Assembly: GCA_029531795.1 (NCBI GenBank)
Contig: JAPEIS010000008.1
Location: 1,240,001 to 1,304,000, forward strand
Length of the DNA stretch: 64,000 bases
Origin: Sclerotinia nivalis
Lineage: Eukaryota; Ascomycota; Leotiomycetes; Helotiales; Sclerotiniaceae
Reading direction: 5' to 3'
In this document: positions 12,701 to 23,640 of the stretch, one piece after another
Numbering within the stretch: position 1 is the first letter of the stretch
Layout of the letters: the number at the start of each line of letters is the position of its first letter
Program-made: the position numbers and the translations under genes
The notes under the pieces: generated by a model
What the model saw: the letters and a program-made list of their open reading frames with translations, nothing else
What the model was told of the DNA's origin: nothing
Database searches by the model: none

Positions 12701-13100
12701 CAGTCGTAATTTTCTGAAGCCACTCTTCCTCGTAAGGTCTTTCCATCAACACTTGAAAATACGAGCGTTCGGATTTAAAGAACAGGAAGCTCACGAAGAA
12801 CTGTTCGAGAGATGCTTGGTATCCATGGAGAAGTTGAGAATGAATGGATGTGAGTTGGAGCCCGGGACTTCTGTTGCGGAAGTCAACAAAGAAAAATAGG
12901 CAAATTATCTGCCACATGTCGAGTATCCATGCCGTTACTGGATGGATCACCTCCGAAAAAGCAAAGTTAAGCAGAAAGATAACGGCAACCTTCATAACTT
13001 TCTATCCAAGCATTTTCTTCATTGGCTGGAGGTTATGAGCTTGATGGAAAAGCTATCAGAGTGCATCATTGTAATAAGCGCTCTACAATCTTACATTTCA

Positions 13101-13163
13101 GTAAGCGATTGTATCTTTTTATCTCTTTCTCTTCCTGGAGAATCCAGCTAATAACCATGAAAG
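13101..13163 (+). other. Intron within the NLR gene
   Basis: 63 nt with GTAAGC donor, GCTAATAAC branch sequence and AAG acceptor. Removing it joins ALQSYIS to DIEHPTLSAFVHDAKKF in the same frame, which is the usual linker before the WD40 domain. Unspliced, the frame stops within the intron. Confidence 0.7.
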
Positions 13164-15483
13164 GACATTGAACATCCTACATTATCTGCCTTTGTTCATG
13201 ATGCTAAAAAGTTTGTCCTTCACAACCAAGCGGGAATAGAACAGGCCCCCTTTCAGATATATTCCTCTGCACTTTTCTTTGCTCCAAAAACGAATATCAT
13301 TTGGCAAACCTTTCGAACTTGCATTCCTAAATGGCTTTATGAAATATCAAAAGAACGATCATGTTGGAATCATGAAGTGCAAGTGCTTGAAGATGATGGT
13401 TGCTATAAAGATTTTGTTGGCTTTTCACTAGATGGAACAGTAATTGCTTCTCACTCTGAGATTAGATATGGCACTGCTCAAGTCCGACTTTGGGATGCAG
13501 CGACGTGTGTATTGCAAAAACGCATTTTGCTCGATACAAAACTTGAATATCATTATACACTTTCGCCGGACTTTAAAATTGTGGCTTCAAGCTCTGAATT
13601 GAACGGCACGATTCGATTCTTGGAAACAGCGACCGGCAAATTGCATGCAGCAAAGCGGCACTCTAGACATGGAGTTTTAATCGCCTTCTCGTTTGATAGC
13701 AAAGTGATTGCTGAAGCCTTTTTAGATGGAACGATCCGACTTTGGAATGCAAGAGGCAATCATACCTTTCAGCCATCCTTTGAGCTCAAAGGACATTACG
13801 AACGCGTAAGAGTAGTTATATTTTCGCCAAACAATAGGCTACTTGCTTCAAGTTCTTATGACCATACGGTCCGACTTTGGGAGCTAAGAACAGGCAGATT
13901 ATTGCATACGTTCTCAGACGTCGTCTGTAGATCAATAGCTTTCTCGCCGGACAGCACTATTATAGCCGCAGCTCTTAAGTATGGGGAAATTCACCTTTGG
14001 AATTCAACAACAGACTACCAATTGCTCTGGGCATCTGACCGTCACGGAGATTTCAAATATTTGGTTAAGTTCTCGCCGAATGGAAAGGTGCTAGCTTTAA
14101 TGTGTACAAATAGCATTCGACTTTGGGACGTAGCCAAAGGCAAGTTGTTACCGGCATTTGATAGACCATTGCGTAATTATTTATCGTGTGTCACCTTCTC
14201 GCCGAATGGAGAGATTATAGCTTCAGGGTCTATTATCAACGGGAAGATCCTACTTTGGGACGCATCAGGGAGTTTGATACAAATACTCGACGGTCATTCA
14301 AGCTCGGTACAATCCATTTGTTTCTCTCCGGATGGTACGAAATTAGCTTCAGGCTCAAGGGATGGAACAACTCGGCTTTGGAATCTCAAAATTCCGATGA
14401 ATGGATCATCACCAAGGATTACCAAGATTCGGACCCCGGTCTATTTTCAGCCAATTCATTCAATGACTTATTCGCCAAACGGTAGATTGATAGCTATGTC
14501 TTCGAGTCGCAAATTTGACAATTTGGGTCTGAAAATTTGGGATGTGAAAACTGGCAAATTGCATCACAAGCTCAAGGGACATGCAAAGCCATCTAAAAGA
14601 ACACCGTTTCTGTTTTCGCCGAATAGTAAAATAATAGCTGTAAGGCGTCGCATAGCTGTTTGGCATCGCAGAATTGCACTCTTAGATACGGCATCGGGCA
14701 AGAATTTACACATACTACAAGTTAATGAAGATCGTATCGAAGGCATGGCGTTTTCGCCAGATAGCACGATCATAATTCTATGCCAAAATGATGAATCGCA
14801 TCTCTGGAATACGCAAACGGGTCAATTGTTGCGAATAGTTAAGGTTGGTGGGAAATGTCCGGTACTTCTCGCTTTGTCATCGATAACAAAGCACTAGCTC
14901 TCTGCATTGATGCCTCGGATTCTCCACCTCACCACGGTTCCTACCGCAATACGAACAACCGCGGTTCAGTTACCAGAATTTGGGATGTAGCAACGGGCGA
15001 GCTTCTGAGAACAATGGATGATGGTCATTTAGAATTAGAATCTTTTCTTGACACAGATTCAGAATTTCGCCCGCTTGAGTTTTCATCAAACAACCATATG
15101 AATCGCTTTTGGAATAAGGCGATCGGCAAGTCAGTGCCTGTGCACGATATTAATGATGCTAAGTTCAAGACACCAACCCTTGATCTATACAGAATAAGAG
15201 AAGGCTGGCTAGTCGAAAGAACATGTGATTGGCTGTGGAGTCGTGTACTTTGGCTCCCTAGCGAATATCGAACTAAGTGGGTAAAAAATTATGGTGGAAT
15301 AATAACTTTGGGGTCAGACTCGCGAAACCCCTTTCTTTTTAGGATTGGACGTGATGAAGATGATGGGTTTATTAAAGATGTGGGGAGATGGAGAGGTGAA
15401 CCCGATACAGATGAGGAATCTGAGGAGGAAGAATTAAAAGAGGAAAACTCAGAAGATTCAGAGTCAGACAACGACTGGCGGAT

Positions 15484-15858
15484 ATGATTTCGGAGGAAGA
15501 GGAAGAGGAGACCAAGTTCCCCAAGAGAATGAAATCAAAAAGGAAATTCTCGAATCAGAAAGAAGCAGAGAAAAAACATTTGGGAGGGGAAAAAGAAGAT
15601 TCTGAAGAACAATGGGAAGATATAGAGTCTGATGAAGAGTCAGAGAAGAAAGTTCTGCTTGAATTTAAGGATAGCACAAGCGAGGACAATTTAAAAATTT
15701 CTGACAAGCTTAAAAGTGTCGAAGTCAATGGATATGGTAACGGAAGTGAGAGTGATAGCACATGTAGCTGTAGCTCATGTCGTCGTCGGTGGAGGAAGAA
15801 TCGAAGGAATCGGATAAGAAATAAGAAAACGTACATACGGAGAAAGTACGGAATTTAA
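15484..15858 (+). other. Acidic/basic low-complexity tail frame downstream of the NLR
   Basis: This frame starts with an ATG overlapping the NLR stop (ATGA) and encodes about 124 residues rich in Glu, Lys, Ser and Arg. The preceding NLR frame ends in a similar acidic run (EEESEEEELKEENSEDSESD), so this may be the original continuation of the tail after another frame change. It could equally be chance in purine-rich DNA. Confidence 0.25.
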
Positions 15859-16617
15859 AGAAGGACGCGGTGCAATGCACAAGAATAAAGTTGAAGATGA
15901 AAAGAGATAATACTATGAAGAGGCGCAATCATCGTGCATCATTTCTCGGATGCTAGCACCGCGCTAGTAATAACTATTCACTGCCAACACCCTTCTGTCT
16001 TTTCTGTGCTCCGATTTGTTTGGTAGTTGCGAAGAGCGTTTTCGACATTTCTCTGAACGTGGGATATGTAAAACTGTACAACTGGCCCGTTGTAGTCTCA
16101 GCGAACATCGTTCGTCACAAGCTTGAATGATGTCATGACTTCACTACGAACTATGGGAAATTAACTTGAGTGAGAAATAGTAGCAAGCCACATTAACTGT
16201 AATGGGTATGAATAGTAGTGAAGTCTCCTCTATATTAAAATACAACGCGCAACCCAAACGCAAATACAACGATGGTATAAAACTTAAATGACCTTTGAAA
16301 GCCATGCCATGTCCTCTGTCTGTAGTTTTGAAAACCATGCGAGATAAATTCCAACGCCAGTGATGCCAAATTTAAATACAGCGATCTATAAACAGAATGA
16401 AGAAGAAAAAAGGTGATCGCGCCGTCGTCGCATCTCATCATGAAGTCGTAAGCCGTAAAATAGTAACCTCCAATCCACCACACCATCCACCCCTGGCCAT
16501 CATCAACAGTTGAGTGCCCTAAAAGTGCCGGAGCGCGAGGATCACGGTGCGACCCGTGTCTGGCAGCTGCTAATCCACGCCGGAATCAGCCCCCATTCTC
16601 ACACTGCATCCGAGGCC
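15859..16617. other. Intergenic region 3' of the NLR
   Basis: I see no gene, RNA or clear repeat. It lies between the convergent 3' ends of the NLR locus and the minus-strand unknown gene. Confidence 0.5.
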
Positions 16618-17589
16618 CTACATCAACACTACAATATTTTCCTCATCACCACCAAGTACCCGCCCATGTCCCCACTGCTCTCCCATCTCCAATGGCGTTC
16701 CCCACGTAAACTTTCCACCCCATCCCCATCTCTCTCTATCTGTCACCACAGTGTTTAGATCCTCCCCCTCTCCGAGTTCACAGAATAGCCATTTCCAGAT
16801 TTCAACGTCTTCTCTGTAAGGTGATGATTCGCCGGTTATTCTATTCACTACAGCAAGCATTAAGGTGTCAGCATTAAGGTGTCAGCTTTGAACCTTTTTA
16901 GGGGTAGTAACGTTATGTGAAGTATTAGACGAATGTCACTTACATTGAATCTTGTCCCCATCTTGGTTCTGGACAGCTAAAGCTTCGACCCATAGTCCAT
17001 CTGCTGTATGATCCAGGAGGTGCTGGAGGTGAAGTGGCACATGGCCAGGCTTAAATCGCTGCTTAAACTCCGTAAAAAGATGAATTCTCGAAGGGCGAAT
17101 AGCTGGTCCGCTTGCCCTAACTAAATTATGATTAGCTCGAAATCTCCATTGCCTAGGAAGACTTTTTGTGCTTACTCGCGTCTGCACGATATATGGGTGC
17201 GGCAAGGACAGTGCCTCCCGCTTCCATATATTGTTTTAGAAGTTCCTATGAAAGTCAGTATATGTTACTAAGAAACCCTCATGCTTCTCTTGAATATCGA
17301 AATGCCCCATTTGACCAACTCGCACAAGCACCTTCAATGTTCAATATCAAGCCCGACAATGAACTGAATCATCAGGAAGCAAAATTTAAAAAACACTAAC
17401 CATGAACTCTCTTTGAAGCTCGACGGTCCTTGTTTGCCAATCGTAGGCTTCATGGGCTGTGACCCGCATGTGCTCCATGAGCCGGTCGGTACTTTCTATG
17501 ATTATTGATTCCATTTCGGCGCGGTTCTCAGCCAGGCAACTTTGCGTTGCCCGGCGTAGACCGGCCGTTTCCTCGTTATTGGTGGCCAT
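16618..17589 (-). CDS. Hypothetical protein, four exons, 221 residues
   Basis: Exons on the minus strand: 17401-17589, 17176-17245, 16944-17120 and 16618-16847. Introns are 155, 55 and 96 nt, with donors GTTAGT, GTAAGC and GTAAGT, acceptors CATAG, TTTAG and TGTAG, and a GCTAATC branch sequence in the second. All junctions keep one frame; the sum is 666 nt. The protein opens MATNNEETAGLRRATQSCLA with a helical, possibly coiled-coil first exon. It continues through ELLKQYMEAGGTVLAAPIYR and RASGPAIRPSRIHLFTEFKQ and ends in an acidic Trp/Gly-rich part. There is no signal peptide or membrane segment. I do not recognise the family. It lies next to the NLR pair and could belong to the same accessory locus, but nothing in the sequence shows a shared role. 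Confidence 0.5.
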
Positions 17590-18849
17590 TTCCTCTCCTG
17601 AGTGTGTTAGTGATCAGCCTAAAAGTGGTAGTGTAGGAATAAATGTGACAATAGAATTTCCATTTTCGCTTGATAAAAGGTGAAGGGGACAGTATCCTGA
17701 GGAGCACGAGAAAGTCATTGATTGGGAAGAAAGAGTAGACATACGCACTTTTAGAGAGATATATGATCTTCAGAGATTCTGTAGAAGTTGTTAGTATAAA
17801 GTCTTAAACGCCAACATCATATGGAAGCAGTGGATATCTTAAGACAAAAGTAAAAACTGACAAATGAGAGATAGGTATATTGTTTCCAACAATACATAAT
17901 TGAAATATAATCAAGAGACTCTCTTTAGCAATTGCAAGAGGTATGAAGTATAGAGTTATTGAAATTATGTGGAGTAATGAAGCTCGTCGTACGATTGGTA
18001 CCCTAACTACTCCCTACTGAGGAGATGAATTTTTAGGAATTGGATAAAAGACGACGATTACTGATGGAGATTGATTCCCCAGTGAATGTGATACGACAGA
18101 AATGAACTTTGAATTTAAGTTAGAATTATTGTGATGAGTAAAAGTTTGTGAAACTAGAGTAGGGAGGGATGGGCGATACGGTTAGAAGTTGATAAACGAT
18201 AAGTCAATGAGCAGAGATTTCTGAGGGAAAGAATGGGGTGATTTGAGGATCGTACGAGGAAATCGTTAAGGAGGAAATATTGCCCCTGTATGGTAAAATA
18301 GGAAGAAAGTCCTATGAGTTAAACGAGCTCGTAGAGACTCGGCAATTCCAGGGGCTTTATAGAGTATTTAAAACGCCGTAGCTGTTGAGTATATAGACAA
18401 CTTGGCTCGAGAAATAACTAATGGATTGTGTTGAAGCTCCACTGAGAATCGCTGTTATGGTAGAGGTGGGCTTTTTGAGGGATTTATTCTTTCGTAGATG
18501 GGAAGAAGTAAAACTTTGTGAAGCGAAACCTTGGCGTCCCAACAAGAGCTTTCGAGGAAGGGTTTTTAAAAACACTCTGGCTTCAGAACTGATTATAATT
18601 TTTGCAAGGGGTAGAAAATGTTTGGCTGAGCGTGCGAAGGAGGGGAGTCGTGAGTGAGGCTGTTGAGGCCTGGGAGGATATTCTGGTCGGGGGTAGTGTT
18701 GAGCGTGAGATGATGAGGGATGAAGTTATAGAGGAGAAAGTTGTTATTTGGTGCTTTGATCGAAAATGCCGTCGATGGTTGCTCTGACGTTAGTGGAAGA
18801 ATGAATTATTGGAAGAGTGTAGATGGGTTCTGGCTTCAGATTTGATAGT

Positions 18850-19190
18850 GGTCGTAATGTGCGGCAATAAAAAGGATCGACGGCAACCTTCGTGCGCGAC
18901 AGAAGCAAATTGATGGCAAACTTCTTCTATCTTATTTCGAGAGCAGGAACTTTTGACCAAAGCTTATCGGAGAGCTAAAAATCCGACGGCAGTATTTGCA
19001 GCGATAACTGAAAAAATCGGTAGAGGCTTGTGCGAGAAGGGAAAGATTCGATAGCAGATGCTCTTGAGCAATGGTGAGAAATAGTGACGGAAAATTATAT
19101 TGTGCGCGGGAGGTAGGATTGATGGCAGTCTTCTGGCACAAGAGGAGAGTGAGAAGAATCGACAACAATATAAGGAGTATTTTAATGTGG
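18850..19190. repeat. Diverged tandem array, period about 36 bp
   Basis: The core (G)AT(T/C)GA(T/C)GGCA recurs at about 18875, 18909, 18980, 19014, 19045, 19083, 19117 and 19156, mostly 31-39 bp apart with one double step. Flanks also match between copies, e.g. GTGCGCG...GATTGATGGCA at about 18892 and 19102. Copies differ by many substitutions, so the array is old. Confidence 0.5.
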
Positions 19191-19511
19191 CGAGTGGTGG
19201 TTTGTGGTCGTTGTAATGTTTGGTTTTGTATTACAAATGAGAGGGTTGGAGCTCAAAGTAGAATCATGCACATATGTTGAGAAAAGACACTTGCTATCGG
19301 CTGTGGCGAAGCTCATAGTGAATATACACGTCGCCGTAATGAGGCGGGGTCAAGGCCATTAAAGATGGATATTTCGGCTACGCGATGAATGACCAATTAA
19401 TGAAGAGACTTCTTGTGAATGGGATCATCACGTCTTTACCAAGGGTACTTGATTTCTTGATGTTTTTATTGCATGATATCTTAATCGAGATGCACACCTC
19501 TTTCTGCGTAT

Positions 19512-19730
19512 ATATGCAAGCCTGACTTAAGGCGACTGGCCAAAATCCGGGAACAGATTTCATATAGGCGATTGCACAGTATCACGATATAAGGCAGAAC
19601 CTTCTATGTGCATGTGTATGTGTATGCAGGCTTGTTTAAGGTGACTGTGCCGAAACCATAGAAATTATCCCACATAGTAAGACGCTGACCAAGACTGTAT
19701 GAGTGTGTGTCATCTTCATGCGCTAGCATA
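19512..19730. repeat. Imperfect tandem duplication, about 111 bp unit
   Basis: ATGCAAGCCTGACTTAAGG at about 19514 and ATGCAGGCTTGTTTAAGG at about 19624 head two similar segments (followed by CGACTGGCCAAAATCC and TGACTGTGCCGAAACC). Most differences are transitions. Confidence 0.45.
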
Positions 19731-21049
19731 GAGACTTCAGCTTGCAAGCGCAACAAGACAATGTGGAAGCGCCAAAGCAAAATAAGAAGAGACAGGCTTG
19801 TGTATAATTTGTTTATCGAATTTTCAAATCGTAGGAATGCTTTTACTACTTACTTGAACGCTATACAAGCAAATCAGTATAAGTGTAACGTAAAGGTGGA
19901 CGCAGGAGTAATACTTACAGAGGACAAAGCCATCTCGAAGGGCCAACGCGCGCAATCGCACTGCCATATATATTAGATCAATTCCTGTAGTTGGAAATAT
20001 AACAAGGGAGTGTTATTATACCGTTATATAAGTGTAAATCCTTTGTATTGTTGATTTGCGTTGAAGTGTTTGAGTCTTGGCGGCAGCGACCTTACCTGCT
20101 GAAGGACTCAAAATCGCATCAGCATCAATAATAACAACTGCAATGCTTCTAATCGAAGCAGAGAGCAAGGAGACCCTCAAAGAAAGGAGAATAAATGGAT
20201 TAACTTACGTATCTGTAGATTGAAGTTTGGTGTTGAGATCTTAATGAGATATATTGAGACATTGTTGATACAAAACAAAAGAAAATTGGGATTTGAAATC
20301 AAGCAGGAGAGGAAATTTTGTGTAAAAAACGAGACCTATTTGTGTGAGATTAATGGTACTAGGATTAAAACTTAACCTAAATGGATGTAATGCTCAAGGG
20401 TGTGTCTCGGCAGGGCATATGGTCTCTCAGTTGCTGCCTCGAAGGCCTGAGAATTTTAAGATACTGGTATTTTGAACTTGACTTCTGTTATTTGTATAGT
20501 ACTTGTAACAGTCTGAGTTTATGAGTCCTTCAAGGTCTATTTGTGGAAAAATTGGCTAGATTAGATATCTTGTCTTAAGATCTTTTGATTACACATACCT
20601 TTTAACGTCCTTTATTATCTTGCCTCAATAGGCCTTGTGCGAAAGTTCCTGTCTAATCTCACTCAGCAACAGCAGCTTCGTCTGCAGAAACAAGCTGTGA
20701 CTCCTTATTCATCAAAGGCTGTTTGCTTTGTTTAATCAATATCTCAATCCCTTATGTTTTAGGGTTTTGATCCTACTATTATCTCATTGTTAATCTGAAC
20801 ATCAGTAAAGGGGATTGGATCAAGAGAGTAATGAGTACTCACCAAATAAGGTATGAGATGTGACTGAAATCACTTTTTTACTTCTCATTGTCACTGAACA
20901 CAAAAGAACAACAACTGTTGGTATGCTGAAGGGTCTTTTTCCTACAATTGATCAACTATTGGTCTTTCAAATCAGATATTCTAACATGCAGTCCACCTCA
21001 TCAATCTAAATGCCAAAGATGTGCCGTTAACCCAAGAAAAAGAAACAGG

Positions 21050-22010
21050 CACTTACTACAACAAGATCCTCAGAGAAGTCAGATCTTCCTACTTACTTCT
21101 AGCCATTACCGAGGACTGGGGAATACTCATCACCTTTCTGCCAAGTGCTTATTTCTTTCCCTCAACAGCGGACTATGATCTTGCACGGCAGGCACAGAAA
21201 CTAGCTATTGGCACTAAAGGCAAGAAACGGTAAAATCAAGGAGATAACAGATACTTAATATATGCAGCAAGGTCTGCAGACGGTTCAGATCCTTCCTGCT
21301 GCTTCTGATCGTCGCCGCCGACTGGAGGATACCAACTAGATATCCACCATAAGCTATTAAGCTCCCTTCCACCTTTCAGCAGCTGGCCATTATCTTAAAT
21401 CGCAAATAAAAGAGCTCTTCATCAGCCTCCGTATTAATTTGGAATCAATAGACGGTATTAATCAGGGTAATAACAAATACTTACTACAAAAACAAGATCC
21501 GTAGAGTGATTTCAAATCTTCCTCTTCCTTTCGGCTATTATCAAAGACTGAATAATACCCACTGCATGTCCGCCATACCTTCTCTACCTTGGGATGGCGG
21601 AATAGAACGTTGCATCTCAGGTACAGGAGCTCGTTATCAGTCTTTGTGTCACTCTGGATGTAGGAGATATTATCTTACAGCCAATTTTCAGGAGGTACTT
21701 ACTAGAAAAAATTCTCAAAAGGATCAGTCTCTTCCTTTTATTTCTAGCCATCAATGAAGACTGAAGAATCTCAACCGCTTTTCTGCAGAGAGCGCCATCC
21801 TATCCCCATACTGAATAGTCGATTACCACCTTTTCCCGACAAATTTTTGAACTTATCTAGATTCTATTGATTTGCGCACCAGGAGAACATTGTTAGTCTG
21901 CGGGAAACTTGTTGTCCCTCACAGGTAAGTATACATAGAAGCTAAGATCAATCCTCCATTATCGACGACTGCAGAACACCCCATGTTGGTCTATTGTGCT
22001 AACTTTTCTT
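21050..22010. repeat. Five diverged direct repeats of about 220 bp
   Basis: Units begin at ACTTACTA-like motifs near 21050, 21251, 21477, 21695 and 21924. Several units share a following block: (A)AGATC...TCAGA..., CTTCTAGCCAT...GA-GACTG and then CTTTCTGC-like sequence. Units 1 and 4 are the most similar. Reading frames are not conserved between units, so it is not a multigene coding array today. Confidence 0.5.
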
Positions 22011-22326
22011 TCGTTAGACTATAGAGCTCATATAACCTTGAAAAGTCAGGGATTCCACCGACCATACGAACATAACAGGGGCAAGAGTCTAATAGGATAG
22101 GGGACAAAGGAACAGATGACGAAGGGTCAGAAGGTCAAGAAGCAAAGCTTGGGGAGCCAGAGGGTAGAGAAAGAGAGTGGAGGGGCCGGTGGTGAAAGAC
22201 TAGAAGGTGGAGGAGTAAAGGTAAAATGTCAGACGGTACGGCGGAAGAGGGGGGAAAAGATAATGGAGGAGCGGGACGTGAAAAGCCAATGGGCGGAGGG
22301 CCGGAGGATAGAGAGCTGGAGGATAA

Positions 22327-22345
22327 GGGGGGGGGGGGGGGGGGG
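22327..22345 (+). repeat. Homopolymeric G tract (about 19 G) followed by a second G run
   Basis: An uninterrupted run of about 19 G, one A, then 9 more G inside a purine-rich stretch (22110-22400). Able in principle to form a G-quadruplex; assembly length may be unreliable. Confidence 0.8.
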
Positions 22346-23510
22346 AGGGGGGGGGAGTCTAAGGGTGTTAGCGAAAATGAGAATTGAGGTAGGTAAGGAA
22401 TGAGGGAGGTGATATGTTATATTCAGCTCTTTGTACACTTCATTCTTGGTTTTGTGAAATTGTTATATGGAGATTCGTGTTATTGTAATATGTTAATGAG
22501 TTGTAACCTTCGAATCTTGATTGATGTGAAGTTTTTAAAATACGAAAGAAAAGAATTGTTTGATTAATGATGATGAGGTTTTGAGTACAGGCACGTGACG
22601 GGGCATCAAAATGAAGAAAACAAGATTAAATTTAAATATATAAAGGATATATAGAGAATGAAGATAAGTTAGAAAAAAAGGAATGAGATTTAATTATAAT
22701 ATTCATTAAAGACTTGAGCTACATTTGATTGGATGATGAAGGGCGGGAGAATAGCATATATGAAGTTCTGTGAGTATATTCAACCAAAACAACTGCCCCC
22801 TTGTCGCAATATTACAATACCTCCTTGGTGACTCCAGTCATCAGAACCATCCCTCAATATTGTTTCCATACATTGCACCATGTAATGCGACCAATGGAAG
22901 AAATGACTCACCATACCACAGCTAACTGCGCTGCGAATGGAATGCGTGGTTGAGGCTGCCAGATAGACTTACCTAGGTATGTTCCCTCCATCATAAGATT
23001 GATGATATGAAATGCGCGAGATGTCTTGTTCTGGGCTGATTTGTGATGATTGTAGGAGCACCAGGAATTGTAGGAGTCTGCCATGTATATTGATGTATGG
23101 AGGACCATTCGGAGATTCATACGGGATTACTTGAGTTGCTTTCTTTGTTTGAGGAGAAAGGCGGATAGGGAGGGGTGAAGGATTTTTCGATGAATGGGGA
23201 AAAGGCAGAGAAGAGGAAAGCGGGTATCGGCCAACGTCGCTGTGAATAGATTGCAAACTACATCACTCCTCGAGATGAACGCGCCAATTTCCTGCGATCC
23301 GAAAGCCAAGTTATATCAGAATAGCGATGGGGAGGTCACAGGCAGTTAGCAACTGCAACTGCAACTGGAAGATTACAAATAAGCAAGCTAAGCCATGGAT
23401 GGCAGTGGAAGGCGTCGAGTTGCGACAGGCAATAAGATCTGAGACTACTATTTACGGCGTCGCTGACGATGGAGAAATATATCTGAGATTGGCCAGGTTG
23501 GAGTGAAGTG

Positions 23511-23640
23511 TAGATGGAGAGTAGGTGGAGGAGTAGATGGAGGGGTAGATGGAGGAGTAGATGAGGAGTAGATGGGGAGTAGATGGGGAGTAGATGGAGG
23601 AGTAGATGGAGGAGTAGATGGAGGAGTAGATGGAGGCGTA
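23511..23640. repeat. Minisatellite, 12-bp unit AGTAGATGGAGG
   Basis: About 11 units of AGTAGATGGAGG and shorter 9-bp variants over 130 bp. It produces a SIYSSIY repeat frame on the minus strand that I regard as an artefact. Confidence 0.9.

Larger units (their letters stand above)
11119..15487 (+). pseudogene. NLR-type STAND ATPase: N-terminal amyloid motif, NACHT, WD40 repeats; disrupted frame
   Basis: The start is ATG 11119 (MATTISSYVASG...). An intron 11209-11255 is likely, then exon 11256-13100, intron 13101-13163 (GTAAGC, CTAATAAC branch) and exon from 13164. The N-terminus carries AGCGNIQINGPVMGNVNF, like the repeats of the neighbouring effector. NACHT: Walker A GGPGKGKT near 11505 and Walker B FFVLDGLDE near 11824. 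About 12-13 WD40 blades run from 13400 to about 15100 (e.g. FSPDGTKLASGSRDGTTRLW). The frame has a TAG at 12897-12899, yet family-like sequence continues in the same frame directly after it (ANYLPHVEYPCRYWMDHL). A second frame change near 14843-14897 is needed to reach the last blade and the C-terminal YRIREGWLVERTCDWLWSR block. The latter could be a weak 50-nt intron (14848-14897) instead of a frameshift. Fungal NLRs sense ligands through WD40 repeats and activate partner effectors. This copy is probably truncated or dead unless spliced unusually. Confidence 0.75.

Noticed and set aside
22116..22403. 95-residue plus-strand Gly/Arg/Glu frame
   Set aside because: Purine-rich low-complexity DNA including the G tract; no protein-like pattern.
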